This document shows positions 55,561 to 63,635 of a DNA stretch of 64,000 nucleotides, one piece after another. The notes under the pieces are model-generated. The model did no database searches, was not told where the DNA came from, and saw nothing but the letters and a program-made list of their open reading frames with translations. The DNA is from Pseudomonas wuhanensis. GTDB taxonomy: Bacteria; Pseudomonadota; Gammaproteobacteria; Pseudomonadales; Pseudomonadaceae. Position 1 is the stretch's first letter. Each line of letters opens with the position of its first letter. The position numbers were made by a program, and so were the translations under genes. Location of the stretch: contig NZ_CP117430.1 of assembly GCF_030687395.1 (NCBI RefSeq), positions 6,200,001 through 6,264,000 on the forward strand. The letters are read 5' to 3'.

Positions 55561-55596
55561 AAAACGGCCGCTTGTCATCACTGACAGCGGCCGTTT
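55561..55596. terminator. Bidirectional hairpin terminator
   Basis: AAAACGGCCGCT..GTCA / TGAC AGCGGCCGTTTT, stem of about 16 bp with one bulge, between the convergent paralogue pair and the permease gene. Confidence 0.9.
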
Positions 55597-55614
55597 TGCG
55601 TTACGCGGTACGAA

Positions 55615-57009
55615 TCAGTTCAGCACCACCGCGCCCACTTTCTGCAGCTTGCGACGGCGAGCCACAAACAACCCGGCAGCCACCACCAACAAGCTCAACA
55701 GGCCGGTCGCGAGGATCTCCACGCGATGGGCGTCCTGGAACAGCATGATCGTCAGGGCCGCCACGATGAATACGATCACCGCGTAGGTCAGGCCCGGGAA
55801 CAGCCACATGCTGAAGACGATTTTTTCGCCGCGGGCCATGCGCTGTTTGCGCATACGCAGTTGCGAAATCGCGATCACCAAATACACCAGCAGCGCGATG
55901 GCGCCGGAGCTGGCCAGCAGGAATTCGAACACGGCGGCCGGGGCCACGTAGTTGGCGAATGTTGCCAGGAACGCCGCGCCAGTCGACAGCATCACCGCCC
56001 AGTAGGGCGTGCCACTTTTGTTGGTGCGTGTCGACATGGCTGGTGCATCACCGCGCTTGCCCAGGGAAAACAGCATGCGTGACGAAGTGTAGAGAGCCGA
56101 GTTCAGGCAACTGGTCACGGCGACCAGTACGACGATGTCGACAATCAGCTTGGCGTTCGGGATGCCCATGCGTTCAAGCACGGTCTGGTAAGAACCCACG
56201 CTGGCCAGCACCGGGTCGTTCCATGGAACCAGCGCCACAACAATGAAGATCGATACGAGGTAGAACAGGCCGATCCGCCAGATAACCGAGTTGGTAGCCT
56301 TGGAAATCTGCTGGCCAGGGTTCTTCGATTCCGCGGCCGCGATGGTCACGATCTCGGTGCCCATGAAGGAAAACATGGTGGTCAGAATGGCGCCCAACAC
56401 CGCCCCCATGCCGTTCGGCAGGAAGCCCTGAGTGTCGAACAAGTGCGAAACGCCGCTGACCTGGCTGGTCGGCAGAAAGCCAAAGATTGCCAGAACACCG
56501 AGGACGATGAAGCCGACGATCGCCACCACCTTGAGCAGGGCGAACCAGAACTCGAACTCACCGTAATTCTTCACGCTGAACAGGTTGGTAACCGTCAACA
56601 ACATCGTGATGATCAGAGCGAAAGCCCAGATATCCACACCCGGGAACCAGGCATTTAGAATGTGCGCGGCAGCGTTAGCCTCCAGCGGGATGACCAAAAC
56701 CCAGAACCACCAGTAGAGCCAACCGATGGTAAAACCGGCCCAGTGACCGATCGCGCGATCGGCGTACGTCGAGAAGGAACCGGTGTCTGGCGATGCAACG
56801 GCCATCTCGCCGAGCATGCGCATGACCAGAACCACCAGAGCACCGGCGGCCGCGTAGGCCAACAGCACGGCCGGGCCTGCAGCGGCGATGGCGTGACCGG
56901 AGCCGACAAACAGCCCGGCGCCGATCACCCCGGCGATCGACAGCATGGTCACATGACGCGGTTTTAGCCCCTGCTCGAGGCCGTTGGAGGAGCTTTGGCT
57001 ACTACTCAT
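55615..57009 (-). CDS. gabP: Amino acid permease, GABA permease (GabP)-like
   Basis: APC-superfamily permease with 12 membrane helices, 464 residues from ATG 57009 (MSSSQSSSNGLEQGLKPRHV), matching GabP at about 466. Helix 1 GVIGAGLFVGSGHAIAAAGP carries the substrate-backbone-binding GxG; GTEIVTIAAAESKNPGQQIS is in helix 6. The best fit by general appearance is GABA permease, but another amino acid cannot be excluded. Upstream, on the minus strand, are a sigma-54 promoter and an NtrC box, so expression under nitrogen limitation is likely. Confidence 0.85.
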   Translation of the reverse strand: MSSSQSSSNGLEQGLKPRHVTMLSIAGVIGAGLFVGSGHAIAAAGPAVLLAYAAAGALVVLVMRMLGEMAVASPDTGSFSTYADRAIGHWAGFTIGWLYWWFWVLVIPLEANAAAHILNAWFPGVDIWAFALIITMLLTVTNLFSVKNYGEFEFWFALLKVVAIVGFIVLGVLAIFGFLPTSQVSGVSHLFDTQGFLPNGMGAVLGAILTTMFSFMGTEIVTIAAAESKNPGQQISKATNSVIWRIGLFYLVSIFIVVALVPWNDPVLASVGSYQTVLERMGIPNAKLIVDIVVLVAVTSCLNSALYTSSRMLFSLGKRGDAPAMSTRTNKSGTPYWAVMLSTGAAFLATFANYVAPAAVFEFLLASSGAIALLVYLVIAISQLRMRKQRMARGEKIVFSMWLFPGLTYAVIVFIVAALTIMLFQDAHRVEILATGLLSLLVVAAGLFVARRRKLQKVGAVVLN

Positions 57010-57101
57010 TAAGACTACCTTTGCAAGTAAAGCGATTACGTCGGCCCGGTCTGACATTCCTTCTCGTAAAAAGAATCCAACAGGGCGTTTCTTATTCTGC
57101 A

Positions 57102-57118
57102 CGCAATAATTGCGCCAA
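57102..57118 (-). promoter_or_regulatory. Sigma-54 promoter of the gabP-like gene
   Basis: Minus strand TTGGCGCAATTATTGCG: GG-N10-GC and intact TTGC; A in the -24 ACG positions is altered. Predicted start near 57091, giving an 82-base leader. Confidence 0.72.
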
Positions 57119-57269
57119 AATGTTTCATGCGCCCGCTATACGGGGCCTGCGCGCGGATCGAGCTGTCATCGCAAGTCATTGAGATTAATGGCATTTCGCC
57201 AGAGCGTTACCCTGCCACACACTTCAAGAACGAATCAGCGCACCGGAAACACACCAAAAAATTCGGGCA

Positions 57270-57286
57270 CGCACAATAAAAGTGCA
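57270..57286. promoter_or_regulatory. NtrC-binding box, gabP-like/ABC-transporter intergenic region
   Basis: CGCAC-AATAAAA-GTGCA matches TGCAC-N7-GTGCA at nine of ten positions and sits about 187 bases upstream of the predicted gabP start. The remaining divergent gap to 57573 shows no convincing sigma-54 site on the plus strand. Confidence 0.75.
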
Positions 57287-57573
57287 GATCAGGAACGTTT
57301 GGCCGGTTAGCGCTTCCAACACCCCGCCAAAGCTGGCAACATCGCGCCTTTTTTTGGATCCGCCGCCCCGTCTCTTTATTCAAAGACAGGGTTCAAACGG
57401 CTGTTCGGTTGATAGCAGCGCGACAGTCTGCTGTAACGATGCGACAACCTGCCACATGCCACCCGTTTACCGTCCGTAGCGCTGTTGGCTGCCATTCGAA
57501 CGCTATGCTAGCTTGGCCGCCTCGCCAGGAAGGCCGCCAACAGCAGGAGCGCAAAACACTATGAGGAACGCAC

Positions 57574-58347
57574 ATGGCTGAGGCCACGCCCGCGCTTGAA
57601 ATCCGCAACTTGCACAAACGCTACGGACAGCTTGAGGTGCTCAAAGGCATCTCGCTGACCGCCCGCGACGGCGACGTGATCTCGATCCTGGGTTCCTCCG
57701 GTTCCGGCAAGTCCACGTTCCTGCGTTGCATCAACCTGCTGGAAAACCCGCATCAGGGCCAGATCCTGGTAGCCGGCGAAGAACTCAAGCTCAAAGCCGC
57801 CAAGAACGGCGAACTGGTCGCTGCCGACGGCAAGCAGATCAATCGCCTGCGCAGCGAGATCGGTTTTGTATTTCAAAACTTTAATCTCTGGCCACACATG
57901 AGCGTGCTCGACAACATCATCGAAGCCCCGCGCCGCGTGCTCGGCCAAAGCAAAGCCGAAGCCATCGAAGTCGCCGAAGCCCTGCTGGCCAAGGTCGGCA
58001 TCGCTGACAAGCGCCACGCCTATCCGGCGCAACTTTCCGGCGGCCAGCAGCAACGCGCGGCCATCGCCCGCACACTGGCGATGCAACCCAAGGTGATCCT
58101 GTTCGACGAGCCCACCTCCGCCCTTGACCCGGAAATGGTCCAGGAAGTACTTAATGTCATCCGCGCATTGGCCGAAGAAGGCCGCACCATGCTGCTCGTG
58201 ACCCATGAAATGGGCTTCGCCCGTCAGGTTTCCAGCGAAGTGGTGTTCCTCCACCAAGGCCTGGTAGAGGAGCAAGGATCGCCACAGCAGGTGTTCGAAA
58301 ACCCGCTTTCGGCGCGCTGCAAACAATTCATGTCCAGCAACCGCTAA
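57574..58347 (+). CDS. Amino acid ABC transporter ATP-binding protein (HisP-like)
   Basis: A 257-residue ATPase of the polar amino acid uptake family. Walker A GSSGSGKSTFLR, signature LSGGQQQRAAIARTLAM, Walker B VILFDEPTSALDPEM, D-loop and H-loop LVTHEMGFARQVS. The LKAAKNGELVAADGKQINRL insert after Walker A is that of HisP-like subunits. First gene of a four-gene operon (ATPase, binding protein, two permeases) with 13 bp to the next gene. Confidence 0.94.
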   Translation: MAEATPALEIRNLHKRYGQLEVLKGISLTARDGDVISILGSSGSGKSTFLRCINLLENPHQGQILVAGEELKLKAAKNGELVAADGKQINRLRSEIGFVFQNFNLWPHMSVLDNIIEAPRRVLGQSKAEAIEVAEALLAKVGIADKRHAYPAQLSGGQQQRAAIARTLAMQPKVILFDEPTSALDPEMVQEVLNVIRALAEEGRTMLLVTHEMGFARQVSSEVVFLHQGLVEEQGSPQQVFENPLSARCKQFMSSNR

Positions 58348-58360
58348 CGGAGCTACCCGC

Positions 58361-59107
58361 ATGCAGAACTACAAAAAAATCTTCCTGGCCGCTGCTGTCA
58401 CCCTGGCCTTCAGCGCCGGTGCCGTCGCCGAGACCTTGAAGATGGGCATCGAAGCGGCCTACCCGCCGTTCAACAACAAAGATGCCAGCGGCAATGTCGT
58501 CGGCTTCGATAAAGATATCGGCGATGCGCTGTGCGCCAAGATGAAAGTCGAGTGCACTGTGGTCACGTCCGACTGGGACGGCATCATTCCGGCCTTGAAC
58601 GCCAAGAAGTTCGACTTCCTGATTTCCTCGATGTCGATCACCGATGAACGCAAGCAAGCGGTGGACTTCACTGAACCCTACTACTCCAACAAGCTGCAAT
58701 TCATTGCCCCGAAAAACGTCGACTTCAAAACCGACAAGGCTTCGTTGCAAGGCAAGGTGATCGGCGCCCAACGCGCGACCCTGGCCGGCACCTGGCTGGA
58801 AGACAACATGGAAGGCGTCGAAGTCAAACTCTACGACACCCAGGAAAACGCCTACCTGGACCTGACTTCGGGTCGTCTGGACGGCATCCTGGCCGACAAA
58901 TACGTCAACTATGAGTGGCTGAAAAGCGACGCTGGCCGTGCTTACGAATTCAAAGGCGACCCGGTGGAAGAAAGCGACAAGATCGGTATCGCTGTACGTA
59001 AAGGCGACCCGATCCGCGCGAGACTGAACCTTGCCCTGAAAGAAATCGTCGAGGACGGCACCTACAAAAAAATCAACGACAAGTACTTCCCGTTCAGCAT
59101 CTATTGA
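58361..59107 (+). CDS. Lysine/arginine/ornithine/histidine-type periplasmic binding protein
   Basis: A 248-residue binding protein. Signal KIFLAAAVTLAFSAGAVAE, then GIEAAYPPFNNKDASGNVVG and FDKDIGDALCAKMKVECTVV (with the disulphide CAKMKVEC seen in HisJ/LAO), DFLISSMSITDERKQAVDF, and a C-terminal DPIRARLNLALKEIVEDGTY. Basic amino acids or histidine are the likely ligands given HisJ/LAO similarity. Confidence 0.93.
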   Translation: MQNYKKIFLAAAVTLAFSAGAVAETLKMGIEAAYPPFNNKDASGNVVGFDKDIGDALCAKMKVECTVVTSDWDGIIPALNAKKFDFLISSMSITDERKQAVDFTEPYYSNKLQFIAPKNVDFKTDKASLQGKVIGAQRATLAGTWLEDNMEGVEVKLYDTQENAYLDLTSGRLDGILADKYVNYEWLKSDAGRAYEFKGDPVEESDKIGIAVRKGDPIRARLNLALKEIVEDGTYKKINDKYFPFSIY

Positions 59108-59185
59108 TTCTGAGCTGCCTGACCGGCGCCGTTCTCTGACGGTGCCGGTCCTTCGCATTGCCTGCCGCGATTTGAAAAGAAATCC

Positions 59186-59881
59186 ATGATTATCGACCTC
59201 TACGGATTCGGCCCGGCGCTCGCCGCTGGTGCGCTGATGACTGTGAAACTGGCACTCTCGGCCTTGTGCCTGGGGCTGGTGCTCGGTCTGCTCGGCGCCT
59301 TGGCCAAGACTTCCCCGTACAAGCCGCTGCAGTGGCTTGGCGGCACTTATTCCACACTGGTTCGCGGTATCCCGGAATTGCTTTGGGTGCTGTTGATCTA
59401 CTTCGGCACAGTCAACCTGATGCGTGCCTTGGGCGAGTTTTTCGGCAACCCCGACCTTGAACTCAACGCCTTCGCCGCCGGCGTGATTGCGCTGGGGCTG
59501 TGCTTCGGCGCCTACGCCACGGAAGTATTTCGCGGTGCGATTCTGGCGATCCCCAAAGGTCACCGTGAAGCCGGCGTGGCCCTGGGCCTGTCGAAATTCC
59601 GCATCTTCACCCGGTTGATCATGCCGCAGATGTGGCGCATCGCCCTTCCTGGCCTGGGCAACCTGTTCATGATCCTGATGAAAGACACCGCACTGGTATC
59701 CGTCATCGGCCTGGAAGAAATCATGCGTCACGCGCAAATCGGCGTGACCATATCCAAGCAACCGTTCACCTTCTATATGGTGGCCGCCTTCATGTATCTG
59801 GGCCTGACCATTCTGGCTATGACCGGCATGCACTTTATGGAACGACGCGCCGCTCGCGGCTTCGCGAGGAGCACCCAATGA
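59186..59881 (+). CDS. Amino acid ABC transporter permease (HisQ-like)
   Basis: A 231-residue inner-membrane subunit with five hydrophobic segments. The EAA loop KGHREAGVALGLSKFRIFTR is typical. Overlaps the second permease gene by four bases (ATGA). Confidence 0.93.
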   Translation: MIIDLYGFGPALAAGALMTVKLALSALCLGLVLGLLGALAKTSPYKPLQWLGGTYSTLVRGIPELLWVLLIYFGTVNLMRALGEFFGNPDLELNAFAAGVIALGLCFGAYATEVFRGAILAIPKGHREAGVALGLSKFRIFTRLIMPQMWRIALPGLGNLFMILMKDTALVSVIGLEEIMRHAQIGVTISKQPFTFYMVAAFMYLGLTILAMTGMHFMERRAARGFARSTQ

Positions 59882-60567
59882 ACTGGGAAGTCATTATCAA
59901 GTGGCTGCCAAAACTGGCTCAGGGCGCGACGCTGACCCTGGAGCTGGTGGCCATCGCCGTGATCGCCGGGTTGCTGCTGGCGATTCCGCTGGGCATCGCT
60001 CGCTCGTCACGACTCTGGTACGTGCGGGCATTCCCCTACGGCTACATATTCTTTTTCCGTGGTACGCCGTTGCTGGTTCAGCTGTTCCTGGTCTACTACG
60101 GCCTGGCGCAGTTCGACGCGGTACGTAACAGCTCGATGTGGCCGTACCTGCGCAGTCCGTTCTGGTGCGCCACCGCGACCATGACCCTGCACACCGCGGC
60201 CTACATCGCCGAGATCCTGCGCGGTGCGATCCAGGCGATTCCACCGGGTGAGATTGAAGCGGCGCGAGCGCTGGGCATGTCCAAGGCCAAAGCGCTGTTC
60301 TACATCATGCTGCCGCGTGCTGCGCGCATCGGCCTGCCGGCGTACAGCAACGAAGTGATCCTGATGCTCAAGGCCAGCGCCCTGGCCAGCACCGTGACCC
60401 TGCTGGAACTGACCGGCATGGCCCGCACCATCATTGCCCGCACCTACCTGCCGGTGGAGATTTTCTTCGCCGCGTGCATGTTCTATCTGCTGATGGCTTA
60501 CGTGCTGGTTCGCGGCTTCAAGCTGCTGGAGCGCTGGTTGCGCGTCGATGCCTGCCAGGGGCGTTGA
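59878..60567 (+). CDS. Amino acid ABC transporter permease (HisM-like)
   Basis: A 229-residue inner-membrane subunit from ATG 59878 (MNWEVIIKWLPKLAQGATLT), five hydrophobic segments; the EAA loop is PPGEIEAARALGMSKAKALF. A heterodimer with the preceding permease is expected. Its end overlaps the following methyltransferase gene by 20 bases. Confidence 0.94.
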   Translation: MNWEVIIKWLPKLAQGATLTLELVAIAVIAGLLLAIPLGIARSSRLWYVRAFPYGYIFFFRGTPLLVQLFLVYYGLAQFDAVRNSSMWPYLRSPFWCATATMTLHTAAYIAEILRGAIQAIPPGEIEAARALGMSKAKALFYIMLPRAARIGLPAYSNEVILMLKASALASTVTLLELTGMARTIIARTYLPVEIFFAACMFYLLMAYVLVRGFKLLERWLRVDACQGR

Positions 60568-61777
60568 GTCCTGCGTACTGACGGGCGAGGCTCTGCTCGC
60601 CCGTTTCACCGCGCTGGATGCTTTTCTGATCGAGCATCAGGCGCTGTGGAAGCCTCGGCCGTTTACCCATCTGCAACTGCCTTGGGAAGCGTCCTACCCG
60701 GAGTTGGCGTTTTGGCTACGCGGGCGATCGCTGGAGGATGCGGAAAGCAGTCATAACCAACCTTGTTTGCTCGACGCGCCGGAGCCGTTTGCTTTATTGG
60801 CGGCGATGTCTGCTGAACTGAGCGCGGTGGGTGAATTGCCGGCTCGTGCGCTAGAAGCGGCGGGCCATCGCTTGAATGTGGATGTGCCGGGACGCAAATG
60901 GCAGCAAATTGAAGCGTTCGCCGGTCGCCTGCAGTTTGCTCATGCACCGACGCATTGGCTGGATTGGTGCTCGGGCAAGGGCCATTTGGGGCGACGCCTG
61001 CTGCAAACCGGTCAACAACTGACGTGCCTGGAATACGACCCGGCGCTGGTCGCCAGCGGCCAGGCACTCAGCCAGCATCATCAATTGCATGCACTGCATG
61101 TCGAGCAGGATGTACTCGCGCCTGACGCAGCCTCTTTGTTGAACGCCGCTCACACGCCGGTCGCGCTGCACGCCTGCGGTGATCTGCATGTGCGACTAAT
61201 TCGGCTCGCCAGCGCTGCCGGTTGCAAACAACTGGCCATTGCGCCCTGCTGCTACAACCGGATCAGTCTGAACACCTATCAGCCGCTTTCCTGTTCGGCT
61301 GAGCGCTCCGGCCTACACCTTTCCCTCGATGATCTTGCGCTGCCGATGAGCGAAACCGTCACCGCCGGCGCTCGCGTCCGACGCCAGCGTGACACCTCCA
61401 TGGCCCGGCGCCTGGCGTTTGACCTGCTGCAACGACAACTGCGCGGCGTCGACGAATACCTGCCAACCCCTTCTCTGCCCAGTGCCTGGCTGGACAAACC
61501 TTTCGCCGATTACTGCCGCGATCTGGCTGCACTAAAAGAGTTATCCACAGTTGGCACGCCAAATTGGACCGAACTGGAAGCCGCCGGTTGGCAGCGACTG
61601 GCCGAAGTACGCAACCTGGAGTTGCTGCGAGGCCTTTTCCGACGGCCTCTGGAGCTGTGGCTGGTACTCGATCGGGCACTTTTCCTCATTGAGCAGGGTT
61701 ATGCCGTACGTCTTGGCACCTTCTGCGAATCCCCGCTCACACCGCGCAATTTCCTGCTCCTGGCAGAACGCCCTTAA
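60548..61777 (+). CDS. Class I SAM-dependent methyltransferase (METTL25-like)
   Basis: A 409-residue protein. The SAM site is WLDWCSGKGHLGRRLLQTG followed by CLEYDP; a later ALHACGDLHVRLIRLA and the motif LAIAPCCYNRI are characteristic of the METTL25/RRNAD1-like group of methyltransferases. Substrate is unknown. ATG 60548 lies inside the end of the upstream permease gene; a downstream GTG could also serve. It contains a perfect DnaA box at 61541. Confidence 0.88.
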   Translation: MPARGVESCVLTGEALLARFTALDAFLIEHQALWKPRPFTHLQLPWEASYPELAFWLRGRSLEDAESSHNQPCLLDAPEPFALLAAMSAELSAVGELPARALEAAGHRLNVDVPGRKWQQIEAFAGRLQFAHAPTHWLDWCSGKGHLGRRLLQTGQQLTCLEYDPALVASGQALSQHHQLHALHVEQDVLAPDAASLLNAAHTPVALHACGDLHVRLIRLASAAGCKQLAIAPCCYNRISLNTYQPLSCSAERSGLHLSLDDLALPMSETVTAGARVRRQRDTSMARRLAFDLLQRQLRGVDEYLPTPSLPSAWLDKPFADYCRDLAALKELSTVGTPNWTELEAAGWQRLAEVRNLELLRGLFRRPLELWLVLDRALFLIEQGYAVRLGTFCESPLTPRNFLLLAERP

Positions 61778-61975
61778 ACAGCCACAGCCTGTGGATAACT
61801 CTGTTGATGGAATTATCGTGGATCCAATATCTACGCTGTTCTACGCCTAAAACACTGCTGGTCATTTTTTGTTCACAAAAATAAAAAACCCATAAAACAG
61901 GCATTTGCGGACAAATGAGAACGAGTCCACAAAAGTGCAATGAACAAGCAGATTCCGCCAGCCCGTTGTGCATAA
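61541..61975. promoter_or_regulatory. Cluster of three perfect DnaA boxes
   Basis: TTATCCACA at 61541-61549 (plus strand), TTATCCACA on the minus strand at 61790-61798, and TTATGCACA on the minus strand at 61967-61975 all fit TTATNCACA. A near-match, TTGTTCACA, lies about 61868. The first is in coding sequence, the rest in an AT-rich gap. Confidence 0.6.
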
Positions 61976-62355
61976 GCATTCAATCAAAACGAAATAACCG
62001 CCGAATTCTGGACACCACGGGCGGAAAATTGCGCCTGGTAATGTCCCTTGCTATACACGCATACGAGGGCGTCGACAGCGCGGCCATGAACAAGAAAAAT
62101 ATTCGACCGTGACATTCTGCAGAGGCCATCAATTCAGCCACCCCGTCACCAACGCGAAAGCCACCTCCCCGCCGCCCTGCAACGCGCTGAACATGCCGAA
62201 GCGTAACTGCGGGCGATGCAAAACAGCCGAGCCTGGCGCACCCTGCTGAAACTCAAGAAAGTACTGCATCGCACCTGACCGAAAGCCTGCGCAAAAATAG
62301 TCTGAATTCAGGGGTTTACAGAACCAGCCCAATCGCTATAATCGTCGCCCAACAC
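61778..62355. other. Long intergenic region before tRNA-Thr
   Basis: 578 bp. The first half is AT-rich (for example around 61850-61890) and holds two of the DnaA boxes. The second half contains one weak open frame on the minus strand (see the entry at 62129). I see no other conserved element, terminator or clear promoter, though a promoter for tRNA-Thr must lie near its 3' end. Confidence 0.6.
62129..62269 (-). CDS. Possible small protein or gene fragment (46 residues)
   Basis: From ATG 62269 the frame reads MQYFLEFQQGAPGSAVLHR.. with GC-rich third positions similar to neighbouring genes and a weak AGG before the ATG. It is not recognised, and a longer upstream frame would need a TTG start. 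Gene, degraded remnant or chance frame are all possible. Confidence 0.25.
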   Translation of the reverse strand: MQYFLEFQQGAPGSAVLHRPQLRFGMFSALQGGGEVAFALVTGWLN

Positions 62356-62425
<70 letters not shown>

Positions 62426-62431
<6 letters not shown>

Positions 62432-62481
62432 TACAAAACAAAGCCCTCGCAGCAATGCGAGGGCTTTGTTGTTTCTGGGGT
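62426..62481. repeat. 56-bp direct repeat, copy 1 (tRNA-Thr 3' end plus terminator)
   Basis: Begins with GCACCA, the last six bases of tRNA-Thr, continues through ATACAAAA and the terminator hairpin AACAAAGCCCTCGCA-GCAA-TGCGAGGGCTTTGTT (62437-62470), and ends CTGGGGT. Copy 2 is at 63565-63620. The hairpin terminates the tRNA transcript. Confidence 0.92.
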
Positions 62482-62517
62482 ACGCGAAACCCGAATCACG
62501 TTCGCGCGTCGCAAGCG

Positions 62518-63267
62518 CTAAGCACTTAGCTGCTTAATCCAGTCAAGGCCCGCCACGGTAGAACCGGAAGGACGGTATTCACACCCGATCCATCCTGTGT
62601 AGCCACGCTGTTCCAGCGCTGCGAACAAGGCAGCAAAGTCGATGCTCCCCGTTCCCGGTTCGTGACGCCCCGGGCAGTCAGCAATTTGCACATGGACGGT
62701 CCTGTCATAAAACCGAGCCAGAACATCTGCGGCGTCTCCGGTCAGAAGCTGGGCATGATAAAAATCGAGGATCAGCCCAACACTCGGGAAGGTTTCCAGC
62801 ACCTGTTGTGCCTTGCTGAAGTCAGACATGTAATAGCCCGGCATCTCCTGCGTACAAATTACTTCGATTAGCGGCCGCAATCCCTGATCCTCGAAGTACT
62901 TGACGGCATACTCCAGGTTGCCCCCGAAGATACGCCCTGCGTCATCCTGCGTCGTAACGCCAGACATGATGTGGACATCCGAACACCCCAGCGTCTTTGC
63001 ATAGCTGGTGGCCTGAAGCAACCCGTTGCGAAACTCTTCTTCCTTGCCCTGCAAGGCAGCGATGCCTTTGGTAACGCCAGCCGGTGCGGCGAACTGGATC
63101 AACGGCAGACTGTATTGAGCCAGATGGTCGGCCAGGAGACTGGCATCGAATTCATAGGGCGACGGGAACTCTACCGCTCGAAAACCAGCTGCGGCGGCTG
63201 CTTCGATGCGTTGCAGAAAAGGCATTTCATTGAACTGGAAGCCGAGATGAGCATTGAACTTGAGCAT
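62518..63267 (-). CDS. Hydroxypyruvate isomerase-like (Hyi/sugar phosphate isomerase) TIM barrel protein
   Basis: A 249-residue xylose isomerase-like TIM barrel protein. From ATG 63267: MLKFNAHLGFQFNEMPFLQR, then EAAAAAGFRAVEFPSPYEF, EVICTQEMPGYYMSDFSKAQ, VGLILDFYHAQLLTGD, VQIADCPGRHEPGTGSIDFA and GWIGCEYRP, with metal-binding Glu, Asp, His and Glu in the expected order. Related enzymes isomerise hydroxypyruvate or act on related sugars; exact substrate unknown. It is the only gene between the two copies of the 56-bp direct repeat, with flanking genes in conserved order, so it looks like an insertion. A longer N-terminus from 63282 is possible. Confidence 0.85.
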   Translation of the reverse strand: MLKFNAHLGFQFNEMPFLQRIEAAAAAGFRAVEFPSPYEFDASLLADHLAQYSLPLIQFAAPAGVTKGIAALQGKEEEFRNGLLQATSYAKTLGCSDVHIMSGVTTQDDAGRIFGGNLEYAVKYFEDQGLRPLIEVICTQEMPGYYMSDFSKAQQVLETFPSVGLILDFYHAQLLTGDAADVLARFYDRTVHVQIADCPGRHEPGTGSIDFAALFAALEQRGYTGWIGCEYRPSGSTVAGLDWIKQLSA

Positions 63268-63564
63268 TGGGTAAACATCCATCCTGGGAAGAAAATCATC
63301 AGCCTGGAGCATCCTTCGCAACTCCAGCACCGCACTATAGGTTGACGTTGTCAGCAAGCTCAAATCATGCGGGTCTTTTTTTCCTCAAAACCATGGCATA
63401 AACGATGGTTTCCATTTGGAAAATAAAGTTGTCCCTTTTTCACTTCTCAGAGATCGTTGCTCCCAGCTGCCGCTCCCGCCTGGCGCCCTTTGCCAAGCAA
63501 GGGGGCGGCTTCATATGGAACAGGGTGCAATACTTCACCGCCAGGGCACGCGCTAGTAAAGCGT

Positions 63565-63620
63565 GCACCATACAAAACAAAGCCCTCGCAGCGATGCAAG
63601 GGCTTTGTTGTTTCTGGGGT
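63565..63620. repeat. 56-bp direct repeat, copy 2
   Basis: Identical to copy 1 except for two bases in the hairpin (GCGATGCAAG for GCAATGCGAG), which leaves one mismatch in the stem. No tRNA precedes GCACCA here. On the minus strand it acts as terminator just past the SDR gene's stop. Confidence 0.92.
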
Positions 63621-63635
63621 TTAGCGTCGCAGGTC

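Noticed and set aside
61541..61975. Chromosomal origin of replication
   Set aside because: DnaA boxes are present but no dnaA, dnaN, rpmH or gidA genes and no AT-rich 13-mer array are near.
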